A stretch of 64,000 nt of DNA from Cryptomeria japonica (Eukaryota > Streptophyta > Pinopsida > Cupressales > Cupressaceae), in contig NW_026729276.1 of NCBI RefSeq assembly GCF_030272615.1, positions 54,416 through 118,415 of the forward strand, read 5' to 3'. Shown here in pieces: positions 13,201 to 25,441 of this stretch. The notes under the pieces were generated by a model. The model was not told the origin of the DNA. It did not search any database and saw only the letters and a program-made list of their open reading frames with translations. The position numbers were made by a program, and so were the translations under genes. Each line of letters begins with the position of its first letter. The first letter of the stretch is position 1.

Positions 13201-16055
13201 ACTTAGGGTCCGTGTCAGCCATCTATTCTTTGATTCCAGTCAACCTCCGGCATTCCCGTATTCCGGGATGGAGGAAGGGATGCAGTGGATGGAGCAGAGG
13301 GTGCTTCTGTCCAGCCTTCAAACAGAATATGCTTTAGGATGGGCCGGAGCCCCGATAGAGAGCGACCCGAGGGGCGCGATCGATAGGGTTCATCGGAGGC
13401 GGCCTATTCCTTCCAGCCAACTTCCTCCTTATAGCCTTCACATAAGTAATATCATCCTGCTGTCTCTGCCCCGTAACTTTCGGAGGGGTGGGATCCTCCC
13501 ATGAGGAGCCCAACCTGGCCTCCCACCCTCTTCTCGATTCTATACGTAACATGCCAACAACGGCATCTACCGACTACCAGCCGAATTGGGCGGGGCCCTC
13601 TTTATTAATCAGTCCCATAGCCTCCTCCTCCCACCCGGGGTGGGTGGGGGGCAATAGAAGTAGGGCTTGATTTAAGCCCGCCTCTTCTAGTTGCTAGAAT
13701 CGAGCAGCAGGGCATTTTCATTAAGGAAGTTCCTTCCCCGGGGCCAAGGATGGAGAATATGTCCTCCTCCTGGAACAGAAAGATTCGTAGCGGGATAAGA
13801 AATCCGTATGACTGGACTGACCACTATAGATGGATGGGCCACGGGCGGGGGAATCGTGTGACTGACAGTTCCACCAGCAGAAAGGATTCGGTGTATCGGG
13901 ATGAGAAAGGGTTTAACAATCGAGACTCATTGAACGAAGTGAAGCTACTTATGCTTACCCTACCCCGTAGGGCGATGGATCAACGACTGCTTAATCGTGA
14001 TCTCCTACAATATAGATCAGGATCACAATCAAGAATTGGAGCAACTGCTTACTCTACATTACAATCGATGATATAATCAATGGCTTAATTAACTACTTAA
14101 CCTAGACTTGCAACTGTTCCTGCCTCCCGGCGTCTTTGTCTTTGCTCTAAGTGCTTTATCCGGTGCCATTTCAATAGAATCTACTACAAACTGCTTCAAC
14201 TACTACTGCTGGCCCTATTGATTCCCACCCACTGCCATGGCATCAGCCTGCTAGAGTAAGATTTGGATCAAGGTAAAATACTAGCTTTGGATCTATAGTT
14301 GCTAGAGATCCTGGCCAAGGTGATGGCTTTGTTTTCGATGTCAATGGTCCTAGGTATCAAACTACTTCAAGCTAAGTAACTGGGTCCCCGTAGGGGTTCA
14401 AGGTAAGCTATATAAACTACTTATTCGACTCTAGCTCTTGGCTTTGGATCTCGATCCCTATCACAATTATCAGTAGGCCCAGTTGGTCTTGCTCTATCAA
14501 TTCTGTATATGGATCACCAACCTGATCTCGTTCACAAAGGTAAGAACCTAGATCTTTGGCTCACTAACGAAGGTCATCAACTCCCCTACTATTCTAAAGG
14601 CAAAGGTCAGAATCTGTCTCTACTTCTTTGGCTTCTACTTCTCTTGCTCTCTCAGCTACTGGTGATACTACCAAAGCTAGTGATATTGGTTTTTTAGATA
14701 GGAAGGGACACCGTTGGTTTTGATGCTACCTACTATGCTATGCCTCTGTACCAACCTTTGTCTCTACTGCATCAACAACCCCCCTACTATTCTATGGCAT
14801 TTGTTTAATCTATTGCTCCACAAAATTATGAACCCCGCAGTCTATTCACGTACCTGCCCACCTATGCCTAATACAACCTCGATAACCACACGTAATACTC
14901 TAAGGACTTTCGCTAATATGCCTAGTCCGGATCACTTTACCACCCACCCTGTGCCATGACTACAAGTTTACGCCCCTTAGAATAGTAGGGCGTATATCAA
15001 TGACGTATGTACCATCTCTAACGATACTATGGTTCGCTGTGGAGCCCCAGGGAGCCCGGGATGGGTCCGGTGACTGTTTTTTAGGCGACTCCTTTTCTTG
15101 TCTTATCTAAACATGAGTCTGTCTGATCCCATCATGATCCTGTTATAGCGGCTTCATAGACGTCATTTCGATGATTTGGTGATACGAAGGATGGCCAAAC
15201 GATGAGCTGTGGGACCTTAGCAACATGATGAGGGGCATATCCATTTCCATTCTTTGGAGATCATCCTGTGCCAGCCACTTATCCTACAGATCCATAGCTA
15301 GCAAAGACTTCGGAATTGAGCAGCAGAGATATAGGCGGGGGTAGAGACAACGGCATAGGTGGGAGCAGCATAGGCAGAGGCATCACCACAAGCGGTTGCA
15401 TTTTCTAGAGTTTCCCCGGTTCCAGGGGGTGGGTGGGAGGATATAGATTGGCAAGCGCGGGTGACTCTGATCCATATCCTATAGCAGAAACCATTTAAGA
15501 TCCATAGCTCGTAGATGCAGTTCCATCCACAGAGGCAAACTACAAGACATTCGAGACAACAGATCGAGACAAAGCCCCAGTTGATCCAGCCAATGAACCA
15601 GAAGGCTATACTATAGTTGGGCAAGCGTTCATACCAATTCGATATACATCATTCGTTACCCAGCCGCTATGCCCATCTGTCATCGGCCTTTCAGCCCCGA
15701 TCAATGTGAGAAGAACTAGTCCAATCCAAGAAGAGCGCATCCCCGACCATCGATCACAACCCAACGTTCACCGGGCTGAACACCATGGGAACGAAAACAC
15801 GGGCTACGTCCCGGACCTTCATTAGACCAAAAGCACAATGTCTACGCTACCTCTATTTATGATTCTATTCAAATTGGTACCAATATTTCCCCCACCCCAC
15901 CCTGCTGCCTCTCCTGCTATTATATGATGAGCGTGATAGGGATTCAGAGACTTACCTGGGGTGGGCAACTATAATAGCTCCTTATTCGGTTATTCTCCTA
16001 CAATTCTATGGGGCGATTCTAGAACTATTTTAGGTTATTAGTTCAGTTCAGGCCA
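10292..16055. other. Gene-free spacer with scattered A copies and degenerate tracts
   Basis: No gene family recognised. The longest chance frame (13750-14076, 108 codons, S/R-rich) has no recognisable motif. Cryptically simple sequence at about 14190-14720 and 15300-15560. Confidence 0.55.
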
Positions 16056-16275
16056 ACGGCCCCATCTTAGTTCGGGCCCCTCCCCCAACTCTATCTCCAT
16101 CTCTATCTAGCCGCCCATAGTTCAGATAGGGGCCAACGCCTATCTGAACTATGGGGATGCTCAACGGCCCCATCTGAACTGAACTGGGCCCCGCCCCCAA
16201 CTCTATCTCTATCTAGCCGCCCCCATATCATATAGTTCAGATAGGGGCCCCTATCTGAACGTTCGGGGATGCTCC
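16056..16275. repeat. Duplicated 107-bp unit, each copy containing a perfect palindrome
   Basis: Unit one (about 16056-16161) and unit two (about 16163-16275) share CAACGGCCCCATCT, CCCCCAACTCTATCTC and GGGGATGCTC. In unit one, 17-bp arms CCCATAGTTCAGATAGG (16114-16130) and CCTATCTGAACTATGGG (16139-16155) flank 8 nt. In unit two, 16235-16260 is an uninterrupted 26-bp palindrome centred on GGGGCCCC. Confidence 0.9.
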
Positions 16276-16379
16276 CCTAGTTCAGATATAGATACGGCCT
16301 ACTATATATATAGATAGCCGGACAACTATCTATAGTCTAGTCCAGTCGGGGGAGGCGGGGTCATTTATGCGCTCGACCC

Positions 16380-16460
16380 CAACCCCCTATCCATATATGG
16401 GGCATTTGAATAGAATGCTCCCCTATCCCTATCCCTATCCCCTATCCCTAGAGATGGATA
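16380..16460. repeat. (CCCTAT)n-like tract
   Basis: CCCCTATCCCTATCCCTATC repeats with small variations, next to CTATCTAT-rich sequence that continues to about 16560. Simple-sequence expansion; it superficially resembles telomeric DNA but has no consistent telomere unit. Confidence 0.7.
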
Positions 16461-16700
16461 TGATATGGAGATATGGCGACCCCCTATCTATGGGGCACTC
16501 GCGCCGACCATCTAATCTATAGTTCTCTCGGGTCCCCTATCTATATACTAATAGGCAGGGGCAGGGGGAGGAGGCCGAGGACCCCTCTATATCTATATGG
16601 CAACGGCCCTATACTCTATATAGAACTGGGGGGCCACTCATGTTATGTAGATAATGAATGTAGCCTGGACTGCATTCCAATATGGTATGGAATGGAATGG

Positions 16701-16792
16701 ACCGGTTGGGTCACTCCACCAGTCACCCCTACGGCCGGCCCAGCCGACTGGTTGGGTCACTCCACTAGTCACCCCTACGGCGGAATGGTTTT
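16701..16792. repeat. 46-bp tandem duplication
   Basis: GGTTGGGTCACTCCACCAGT (16704) and GGTTGGGTCACTCCACTAGT (16750) are followed by the same CACCCCTACGGC. One mismatch lies in the shared core. Confidence 0.9.
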
Positions 16793-17254
16793 TTTTCATG
16801 CCGGTTCCTTTTTTGGCAATGCTGGACAAAACGAATGGACCGGTATTGCCCTTAGAATAGTAGGGGTATGGTACGGCGGCATCAATCGCTAGGGGCCGGC
16901 TCATCGCAAGTATGTATGCCCATATATCTATTCCCGATGAACGGCCGCCTCTATCTATCTATGGAGGGCCTTTGATGGAATGGACTGCATCACTGGCTCG
17001 GCCGACTTCAGCACTTGGAAGTCTGGAATGGTATGGCCCTAGTCCTGTAAGGTTGAGCACATAGAGTCCCCTTCAAATAGTAGGGGCCCCCCCACCCCAT
17101 AGTAGATTTAGATGGAGTAGAGATAGGGGCCCCCACCCCCACTATATAGATCTCGGCCCTGAAGCACCCGTAGAGCGCACGCATATAGTCCTAGTCCTAG
17201 TCCTGGGCGCAGATTAGAGCAAGAGCACAGATCCCCCCTAGATATCCGGAAATC

Positions 17255-17336
17255 GCTTCAATCGATCATGCATGCATCCGGTGCACTTCAATCGATCATG
17301 CATCCGGTGCGCTCCAATCAATCATGCATCCATGGA
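17255..17336. repeat. Short tandem repeat, three units
   Basis: CTTCAATCGATCATGCAT, CTTCAATCGATCATGCATCC and CTCCAATCAATCATGCATCC, with GGTGC between, spacing 26-31 bp. Confidence 0.9.
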
Positions 17337-20300
17337 CTCGACTTTCATTAATGTAGGCAAGTCGAGCGAGCTTTAGTTGCATAAATGGTTACGCCCTATG
17401 GATTGAAAGGGCATTCCTCACATTCATGCAAGGTTGGTTACGTCTCGGTCGCTTCTATCTCTATCCGAAGAATCATTACGAATGCAAAGCTTTGTAGGAG
17501 GCCCCGGAAAGCGGCATTCACGGATTTCTCAATCGGGAGGCTATGGGTAGACATCTGGGGTAAGAATCATACCTAAGTGAATCGGCCAGCCATAGCCTCC
17601 TCCCACCCACCCCTAGGGGCCCCCCTTACCCCCCCAAGCTATAGTTGTAGGGCGAGTTGAGTGATGCCCCTCTATTCTATTGTTGGAAGAATCTTTCTTA
17701 GGAATGTTGGAAAGGTCTTTCCGCTGAACACAATGAAATGAGTGCGATGGATATGGATGTATAGGGACCAGGAATCAGTCGCTGGGCAGCAGGGTGGGAT
17801 AACAAAATGCAGAGGGCGATTTGTGATTGAATTGCCCTACTATTCTAAGGGCCGCGTCATCACATCAATCGAATAGATCTATTGTATACGTAACATGAAT
17901 CACTCACTCCGAATATGGATATAGGGCAAGCAGAAATCGATCACTACGAGATAGAGATAGGGGGGCCTCGACCTCCTCCCCCTCGGCCTCCAGTAAAGAC
18001 TGTATATGGTTTAGTCGGTCCCCTATCTATATATGGGCCCTATATTGGACTCGAGCCTATACAAATAGTAGGGCGGGTTGGGGACTGAATATAGCAAATC
18101 AAATAGAGCCGAGCCTACCATGGAGCTTCTGGATCTATCTATCCATCTGATCTGAATGGCATTGATGCGCATGTGTTAAGATTAAGAGTAGCTCGTATCG
18201 TATAGAATACTGGCTAGAGGGCCTCTGAGGATTATCCGGCCGGCCTGCCCTTAGAATAGTAGGGGCCTCCCACCCTGCTTCCCCAACTAGGCTAGATGCT
18301 CTGCTTGGGAAGCCGAGGGATATATAGTTGGTCCTAAACCGAGAAACCCGGGGGTTGCCAAAGTCGGAGAAATCCTTCATTATGGTTGATGGTTGAGTCG
18401 CCCAGACCTCTATAGATGGGGTTGGGGACTGACTGCCTAGCCTATTTAGATGGGGGCAGGGGTTACGGAGGGGCGGATAGCATCTATAGTTCTCTCGGGA
18501 GATGAGGTAGGCTTCAATACGACGACAGACTGAGGCCCAACCCCGGATTCCCAACCTATTGGGCTACTTACTCACTTACCTACCTACTCACGTCACTTGC
18601 TGGAATCAAGCCCTATTCTATTAGGTAAGGGCTCCGGATCATATTCACCCTATCTAGAATATGGGGGCTCCGGAAAGCCCTATATAGAAATATGGGCCCT
18701 ACCGGTGGAAGGCGATTAGCAGTCTGTAGCAATTCCTCAAAGGCCCTTGCTTAGTAGATGTTCGATTGGTCGAGGCATTTCACCTGGCAAGTTTAGCAAG
18801 TTGAGTCACAAGGAGTGTGGCGAAGTGGCTACGGAGCGTATCCCGGAGGGACTGTAGGTCCGAGACGATCTCCCGCCGAAATAATTTGTATTGATTGGAC
18901 AGAACAGGACAGGAGAATTGGATGGATGGATGGACGGAAGGATGGGGGAGAATGAAGACAGGTCGGGTCGGACTCCTAAAAAGAGGATTCCGGGGTAACC
19001 CCGGTCAAGATTATTGAAGGCTGGAAGGACAAACCCCGGGGGGTGTTACACTAATAACGGATGGATAGAATAACTTGTGACCGATCCCCTTAATTAATAA
19101 GCCTGCTAGAATAAGTCACAAAGGGAACAAGAGTCTTTAAGGCTGGAAGGACAGTTCGCCTCCGGGTCGGGCGGGGGATCCCTCCCCGGAGGGGCCCCGG
19201 GGGGTGATAAACTATTCATTTACTTATAGGCAGATTAGGACCCGGTAACGAATAGGAATCAACCTCTGTATCTGGTTGCAAAGATGTTGAGCAGTAATAA
19301 GGAAATAGAGATCTAGGTCAGCTTGCAGATCACTCAAATCCAATGTTGTACGTACGGAACGATGCTACATAGGAAGATCAAAGATACCGACGAAAAAATG
19401 AGCAGGGAAATGATGATAAGGATCATAGGTAGGTGTCGACAACTCCAAAGGCAATGGAACGGAGTAGAGGGTATGGTATCGGGATCAAACCTGTTCTTTT
19501 CATCAATCTTTGGTCGATCAATTTGGATTATAGGATCATAGGGGATTCGACCCCCAACCTCTTCTACGCCCTACTATTATAAAGGGGGGGGGCAACCTGC
19601 TAATCTACATTTTTGCATTCTATACGACAACATGTCTCCCAAAGTTCTAAGCTTGCTAGAGTAAGCGAAAACTCCTTTCTTTATTTCGCCCCATAGAATT
19701 GTAGGGGTTGCTTATTCATATCCATATCCAGTAGTGTATCCAGTACCAGATCCTGTGGAAGTACCAGTAGCACCACCAATAGTATCAGCAGCATCTGTGG
19801 CTAAGATAGGAGTCTACCTAGTCTAAGATCCAGTAGTTCCAGCTTATCTACCAATGGCAAAGGCATCTATCGGTAACACCGAGGAGGACAGAGTTCATCG
19901 GGGGCATAGGCATAAGCAAAGCCATAAGTATAGGTACCTAGTAGAGCAGTTTACCCAGCATCCCCCACTGGCGGGTTATTCCGTATATGAAGCGGTTGAA
20001 GCACCAGTATAAGCACTAGCACCACTATCTGTTGATCCAGTCGATGACCGATACCTAGCTACGTATGATCCAGTTACAGATCCACCAGTAGTAGCTTATC
20101 CAGTTCCATATGCTCTAGCAGCGTCAGTAGCGGAGATAGCAGCAGCGGATTAAGTAGCAGATCCGACCATTGATCCAGCAGTCGATCTAGCTTTTGATAT
20201 TGGCAATGCTATTGACGATGTTATTTAAGCACCACTACCACCACCAATAGCAGTTGTTGAACCAGTAGCTCTAGATCGAGAGCCGGATGCACCAGTAGTA

Positions 20301-20820
20301 AAGGCATAGCCAGTTGGTTTACCATCACCACCCTTCCTCCAATTAATAAGCTTGCTAGAGTAACCGCCATAGAATAGTAGGGGCCCACCCCAGTCAAGCG
20401 AATCTGTGAATTAATGCGTGCCCCCCCCACCCCCCATTATAGTTATTCTATGGTTCTATGGATGCGGAATTAAGAAACCTGCTATACTAAGGGCACTCGA
20501 TAGTTGCTAGAATCGCCCGTCTCCTCCCACCCACCCACCCCAACCTCCGTAGGGGGAGTAAGCCTATGAATGCACACTGCCATTAATCAGTCCCATAGCC
20601 TCCTCCCACCCACCCCGGGGCTTTAAACTCCCCTACTATAGTTCTATGGGCTTGAAACTCTTTATCAACCTATAGTTCCCCCCCCCACCCATGTGACGTA
20701 TAGAATCGAGAACTCTAGCCCCCGGGGGGCATCAGTTCATTAATGACGCCATAGAGTAGGGGGCGGGCAGCTTGCTAGAGTAACTCAAATAGTTCTAGAA
20801 TCGAGCGCCCCCCCCCCACC
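17337..20820. other. Gene-free A-rich spacer
   Basis: Contains A copies, B variants and a degenerate tract from about 19730. A 63-codon frame at 17385-17576 has a basic composition but I could not assign it to a ribosomal protein. Confidence 0.5.
19016..19207. repeat. Direct repeats, one split by a GC hairpin
   Basis: AAGGCTGGAAGGACA ... CCCCGGGGGGTG occurs compactly at 19017-19046 and again at 19139-19206, where GC-rich DNA with arms CCTCCGGG (19159-19166) and CCCGGAGG (19185-19192) separates the two parts. This looks like an empty and a filled site. Confidence 0.7.
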
Positions 20821-23400
20821 CCCCCCTCTATATTAATTCAGGGTCCCTAAACTAATCTTCCTCAATGGGGGGGCGGGCGGCTGGTGGAAGCAACCCCGTG
20901 TGTGGGGATGGGTGGGGGGTTGACGGGCCTCCCACCCACCCCTCCATATGCGCTGGGTTGATAAAACAGGTCCAATGTGAAAGGAGACTCCTTTCCAGTT
21001 TAGGTTCTCTAAGGTCATGAGTGAGGCATGCTCCATCCCTTCTATGTCAAGCCCGTTGATCGAGTTACAAAGGCAAATCCACTCATTGGAGATTAAAGTC
21101 CAGCAGTAGACCCAGCAGCAGGGACAGATCAAAAAGCAGTGGCCCGGTATGGGTACGGAGCTGAACGGGACACAAAGCACGGAACGTCGACTTTGGGAGG
21201 GTTGGAAGCACATGAGATATACCGGTTTATAGGCGCCTAGGTAAACTTGACCTGGAACCGGATCTGTCGCATAGGGTCTGCTCGAACGGGATCAACGGGG
21301 TGCTGTATCTTTATTAATGAATGGAACTAGAAATTCCCCTGCCACCTTTTCAACTACTTTATTCCTTAGCCGCGGGTGACATGGCTTCTCGGTCAACGAA
21401 GTCTGGAATTGGTCATAATGTTAGTGCTACTTATTAGGGTTCAATGGATGAAAAAGTCACTGATGTTATTTCAATTGGTGCTACCACCCTTGCTTCTGCT
21501 GCTATTGCTGGTGGTTCTCGAAAGGAAATTGCCTTTGCCTCTACGGCCTATGCCCACGCTAGTGCTTAAGCCGCGGGGTCATTTACTGGTGACAGGTAAA
21601 ATGATTCATTAGGGGTTTCTACTTTGAGTTATGAATCAGACACAGATAGATCTGCGTATGGAGGTTATTCAACTGCACCCACCTCTGTTGCTTCTGCTCC
21701 TGCCTCCCCCGATGCTCTCTCTGTCACTGGTGGTGCCTACGACGCTATAGTGGGCTATGTTTTCTCTGGTGACTTGAGAAGTTCGTAGGGTTGGGCTCGG
21801 TGCCTCTGCTCCTAGACAAGTCTATCCCTTCTCTTTCAACCTGCCTTCCCTTGCTACCTGCATGCATGGGCTTGCGCATAGATCGTAATGAGCTAATGTG
21901 CTGATGTCTTGGTCCATACGGTAGAAATCTTCCATATCCAATTTCCGCCAATCCTTTTTCATTAAAAGAAGTAATGTTCCGGTCCTCGCTTAACTTCCTT
22001 CATAGAGCGGTTAACCCTCTAAGCTGATAGAATCAGTTGCTTGCGCCCATTTCAGAGTCTGTTATTGAGCTACCCCCTGACCAAAGTTCCATGTCTAGTT
22101 GATCCGGTTTCTCCATTTTATCCAATCAATCCAGAACCAGCAGTTGACCGAGGAAAAGAAGGAGCAGTCTAACCAGCAAAGGTTTAAGCCGCATTTGAGT
22201 AAGCATACCATATTCCACCTCGCCCCCGATCCCTTCTATAAAAACTAGTAGCATCCGCATCAGCAGATAAAGAAGCAAAGAAGACAACGGAGCCCGTTCG
22301 ATAGGCAGTACTGTAGCGCGATGAAGTTGACCTATAATATTCTCCGGTTGCATAGTCAGTTGACTCCGTACCGTGGAGGTTGACCCGCTGGTTTGACCGG
22401 CATCAAAGGAAGCAGCACCCATCTGTTTACCTGTCATTGCGTCCGACCCCAATTCACTCTCGCTCCACTCTCGCTGTAATAATCTGTTGCTATTCAAAGT
22501 CTACCAAGCTGCTTGTCCAAAGTGCATCCCGTCCACAAAACAAACATGAGAAGTACAATGTGAGGCTGCCCTGGGAAAATGCAAGCGACTCCCTAGACAT
22601 ACCTAATGAGAGGTACACCCGTCCGGGTATTCACGCTGCGTTCTCTTCATGCTGCTGATTAAGAGGTGTTAGTCATTCGACTTGGTCTACTAGGAGGCGG
22701 ACTTGACACCACATAAACAAATATGGCAGGCTTTACAGGACTTGACAGGGAAAGGGTAGGCTTTGCGAGTGCTGGAAAATTGAATTGCTAGTGGGGACGT
22801 CCCTGCTGTATCGTTAGGTCGAAGCAAGGAACAAAGAATACATACTGGGTATGAGGCACTAGAAGCAGAGGAGACAGAATACTTTGTTTACTCATAAGTA
22901 GTATAAGATCCAGCACCCCCACCTCGTCTAATTCCAATGCCGGTTCGTGCCCTATAATTCATTGAGGTTGATCCAGGCACAGTTATTGATCCACCAACCA
23001 AGAAATGATCCGGTCGTAGATGAAGTAAAGGCGTAGCTCCTAGCCCCGGTTCTATTGATTCACCGCCCGCAGGATGTCAAGAGGCAGCTAGAGCATCAAT
23101 TGCAGTTCAAAAAGTTTCAGTAACGGAATGAGTATGAGTTCCTCCTTGTGTTCCTACATTGTCTGATGGACCTAGAACTCATGTGGAGGCATCAGCGAGT
23201 GTTCCAATGAGCTTTGTTTCATCATCTGCTAGTGCTCCAAATCCTAGTGTTCAAAATACTAGTGTTCCAAAAAGCATGGTTTCAGCATGTTCTCGTGTTC
23301 CTACATCCCTTACTATTCTCACTTCTGATGTTTCGATATCTGGATTTGGATCGTTATCTGGATCAATTGGATATGAAGCGGGATAAGCTACTGGGTCAAC
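19730..23400. repeat. Cryptically simple GATCCAG/GGATCTGG tracts
   Basis: Tracts at 19730-20330, 21380-21760, 22130-22420 and 22895-23400 are built from loosely repeated hexamer-like words (GATCCAGTAG, GCACCAGTAG, GCTTCTGCTG). Similar tracts lie near 1430, 14190, 15300, 33680, 34960, 45550 and 55800, in either orientation. They translate to G/S/T- or D/P/V-rich strings in several frames, which argues for replication slippage rather than a gene. Confidence 0.65.
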
Positions 23401-23483
23401 TGTCTTAACTACTTAATCATACATAGGGGAATATAGATAGACCGCCCATGAGCACAAGACATGCACCTGACTACCATAACACA

Positions 23484-24600
23484 CGGGAAAACTGTTCCAA
23501 ACTACAGATTCTATTTCTTGCAAAACAAGCTTTCATCCATGCTGCATGAGCAAGATAGATAATGTGGTGAGCTACATGGCTAAGATCACAGAGTTGAGAA
23601 ATCATTTGAGTGCTATTGGGACGAAGGTGGAAGACAAGGAGTTGGTGTCCATTGCCTTGAATGGACTTTTACCATCTTGGAGGCCTTTTGTTCAGGGTGT
23701 CTATGCTCGTGAGACATTGCCAGCTTTAACAAAGCTCTGGGATGACCTTATGCAGGAAGAGATCAGGTTGCAGTCCTGTTCAGCGCAGCAAGAGGAAGTA
23801 GAAGAGATTGCTCTCGTCGGGAGGACGAAGATAGTAAGAAAAGCTACAAGAAGAAGGAAGGCTCAAGGACCAAAGAAGAAAGACTTTAGTAAGGTGATGT
23901 GTTTCCGATGTCACGAGATGGGGCATTATGCCAGCCAGTGCCCGAAGAAGAAGGGGAAGGCCAGACAGGTTGCAGCTGGTACCGTTGCAAGTGTAGATGA
24001 GGATTCATATCCGTTTGAGATCGCCTTCTCCATGGTCTCTTGTTTCTCTTCTAACACTATGTCTAGTGTTAGATGGTATGTTGACAGTGGGGCATCGAGA
24101 GATATGACTTATGACATAACATTATTCAAGAGGCTTCAAGAGCAAGAGGGAGGTATGAGTGTGGAGTTGGGCGATTATGCTACTTATCTTGTGAGAGGAG
24201 TAGGCTCCATTTCCTTTCAGATGCGGATGAAAATGAGTTGAGTGATTTTTTTTTATTCCTTTAACACAACACTAGTTCTTATTTTAGTTTCTTGTATGGC
24301 AGATCATCAGTGGAGAGTTGCATTTGAAGGACACGAGCATTGCACTATCAGTGATTGTAGTCTGAGGACTTTGGCTAGAGGTGTGCGATAGGGTGGCCTT
24401 TACAGGTTGCTTGTTGATCCTGTGGCACTTGTGCATTGCAGTGAGAAGCTGGAAGGGCCAGCTTATAGTTTTTAGGAGGCATATGAGCATGTATGGTGGG
24501 ATGCCATGGAGACAGGTCCAAAACCTATTGTGGAATCAGGGATTTATTCCGACAGTTGATGGGAGTGTTTTATAGTACAGATACGGGGTTGTTGGATTCT
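23484..24600 (+). pseudogene. Ty1/copia retrotransposon fragment: gag, zinc knuckle, protease start, pre-integrase
   Basis: Remnant of a Ty1/copia polyprotein. An open frame at 23546-24241 (231 residues) reads as the C-terminal half of gag, with VVSYMAKITELRNHL and LWDDLMQEEIRL. It is followed by a CX2CX4HX4C zinc knuckle, CFRCHEMGHYASQC, that would bind retroelement RNA. Next comes the aspartic protease start WYVDSGAS with its catalytic DSG intact. After a stop at 24239-24241, another frame at about 24360-24470 gives GLYRLLVDPVALVHC, matching the GAG-pre-integrase domain (usually GLYRL...), and then degenerates. There is no integrase, reverse transcriptase or LTR. Upstream, a short frame (LQNKLSSML) near 23520 looks like the preceding gag residues. 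This kind of element belongs in the nucleus, so transfer into mitochondrial DNA is inferred. It is the same family as the fragment at 53270-54125. Confidence 0.9.
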
Positions 24601-25034
24601 ATCAGAAAGAGATATGGAGTTTACCTAGTTGAGGTTGATGCGTCAGTTGTTGTAGGTTTTTAAGTACATAGGAAAGATAGCCATGATTACAGGTTGTTTA
24701 CAGTTTTGGCCCATTTTTATTACTTTAGGGATGATGGAGTTTGGCAGGTTGCTAATGATCCAGAGTTATGTTCCTTCAAATTCACAAGTGGCCAACATTC
24801 TCTGTAGGTTCGAGATGTTGTGATAGCATCAGCGAGAAGGAAAGTGGCATCAGCGAGAAACCCAGCCTCACTGATTACTCGTTCTCCCCAGCCTCGCTAA
24901 GGAGTGCGTGCTTCAGTTTAATGGAGAGATTCTCTTTCTTACTGAGGAGCACTATCAGTCGTAAAAGACTATGACATGCATTTTAGTAGAGTCTCATCCC
25001 GCCCAAAACCCTTTAAGGAGAAAAAGTCTCCTAT
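24600..25034 (+). other. Decayed sequence between copia and LINE fragments, unrecognised
   Basis: Stop-broken frames give peptide-like runs such as DYRLFTVLAHFYYFRDDG near 24690-24735 and LQFNGEILFLTEEHYQ near 24910-24960. I cannot assign either to a family. Position suggests remnants of a mobile element joined to its neighbours. No A or B repeat lies inside. Confidence 0.4.
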
Positions 25035-25440
25035 CAAGCCAGCCTGTGCTCTTATACGCTGATGATATTGTTATTCTTGCTTCAACTATTTACGATCTTC
25101 ACAAGCAACTCAAAGTTCTCTAGCATTTATGCCAAAAATATGAGCTTTTCGTTAATATTGATAAAACCAAGATTATTCTAATGAGATCTAAGAAAAGCCT
25201 AATATAATAGAAGGGCTCCTCCAATTTTGTATGGTGATAACACCCTTGAATAAGTTCAATCTCACAAATACTTAGGCATCAATTGAAATTGCCATTGAAA
25301 TTGGAACCATAGTGTCCAGAAGAGAATCCTCGGCGGTTGGAAAGCTTACTATGGTCTTTCAAATCTATGTCTTCATTTTGATGGGTGTTCTCACTAGCCA
25401 AGTTGTGATTCCGGATGTTACCCTTGGCCTTGGATACTTT
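25035..25440 (+). pseudogene. LINE (non-LTR retrotransposon) reverse transcriptase fragment
   Basis: Frame from 25040 reads QPVLLYADDIVILAS, with the catalytic YADD box at 25055-25066, then the downstream segment NIDKTKIILMRS typical of LINE palm-thumb sequence. Frameshifts follow. Another frame gives SHKYLGIN at about 25258-25280 (the KYLG motif) and ILGGWKAYYGLSNLC at about 25327-25370, which corresponds to the tract after the RT domain in plant LINE ORF2 proteins. The endonuclease domain and the rest of ORF2 are absent. Stops and frame changes mark it as dead. A group II intron maturase was considered, but the motif spacing fits LINEs better. Nuclear origin is inferred. Confidence 0.8.
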
Positions 25441-25441
25441 T

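Noticed and set aside
13750-14076. 108-codon plus-strand frame
   Set aside because: S/R-rich with no recognisable motif or conserved neighbour, and the surrounding DNA is gene-free spacer. Treated as chance.
16380-16460. Telomere-like CCCTAT repeats indicating a chromosome end
   Set aside because: Units vary and merge into CTATCTAT simple sequence in the interior of the window.
16473-16892. 139-codon plus-strand frame
   Set aside because: Runs across the CTATCTAT tract, a 46-bp duplication and an A repeat; the peptide mirrors the repeats.
17385-17576. Possible ribosomal-protein fragment (basic, 63 codons)
   Set aside because: I compared it mentally with rps and rpl mitochondrial proteins and could not align more than a few residues.
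18135-18554. 139-codon minus-strand frame
   Set aside because: Crosses an A copy (PTILRAG-type peptide) and spacer; no family resemblance.
18800-18880. tRNA-Ser-like stretch (GGCGAAGTGGCTACGG and a GGACTGTAGGTCC hairpin)
   Set aside because: No T-loop and no matching acceptor stem; the hairpin loop is too short for an anticodon arm.
25035-25440. Group II intron maturase as the source of the YADD box
   Set aside because: The downstream KYLG and WKAYYGL segments fit LINE ORF2; no intron domain V or maturase X domain was seen.
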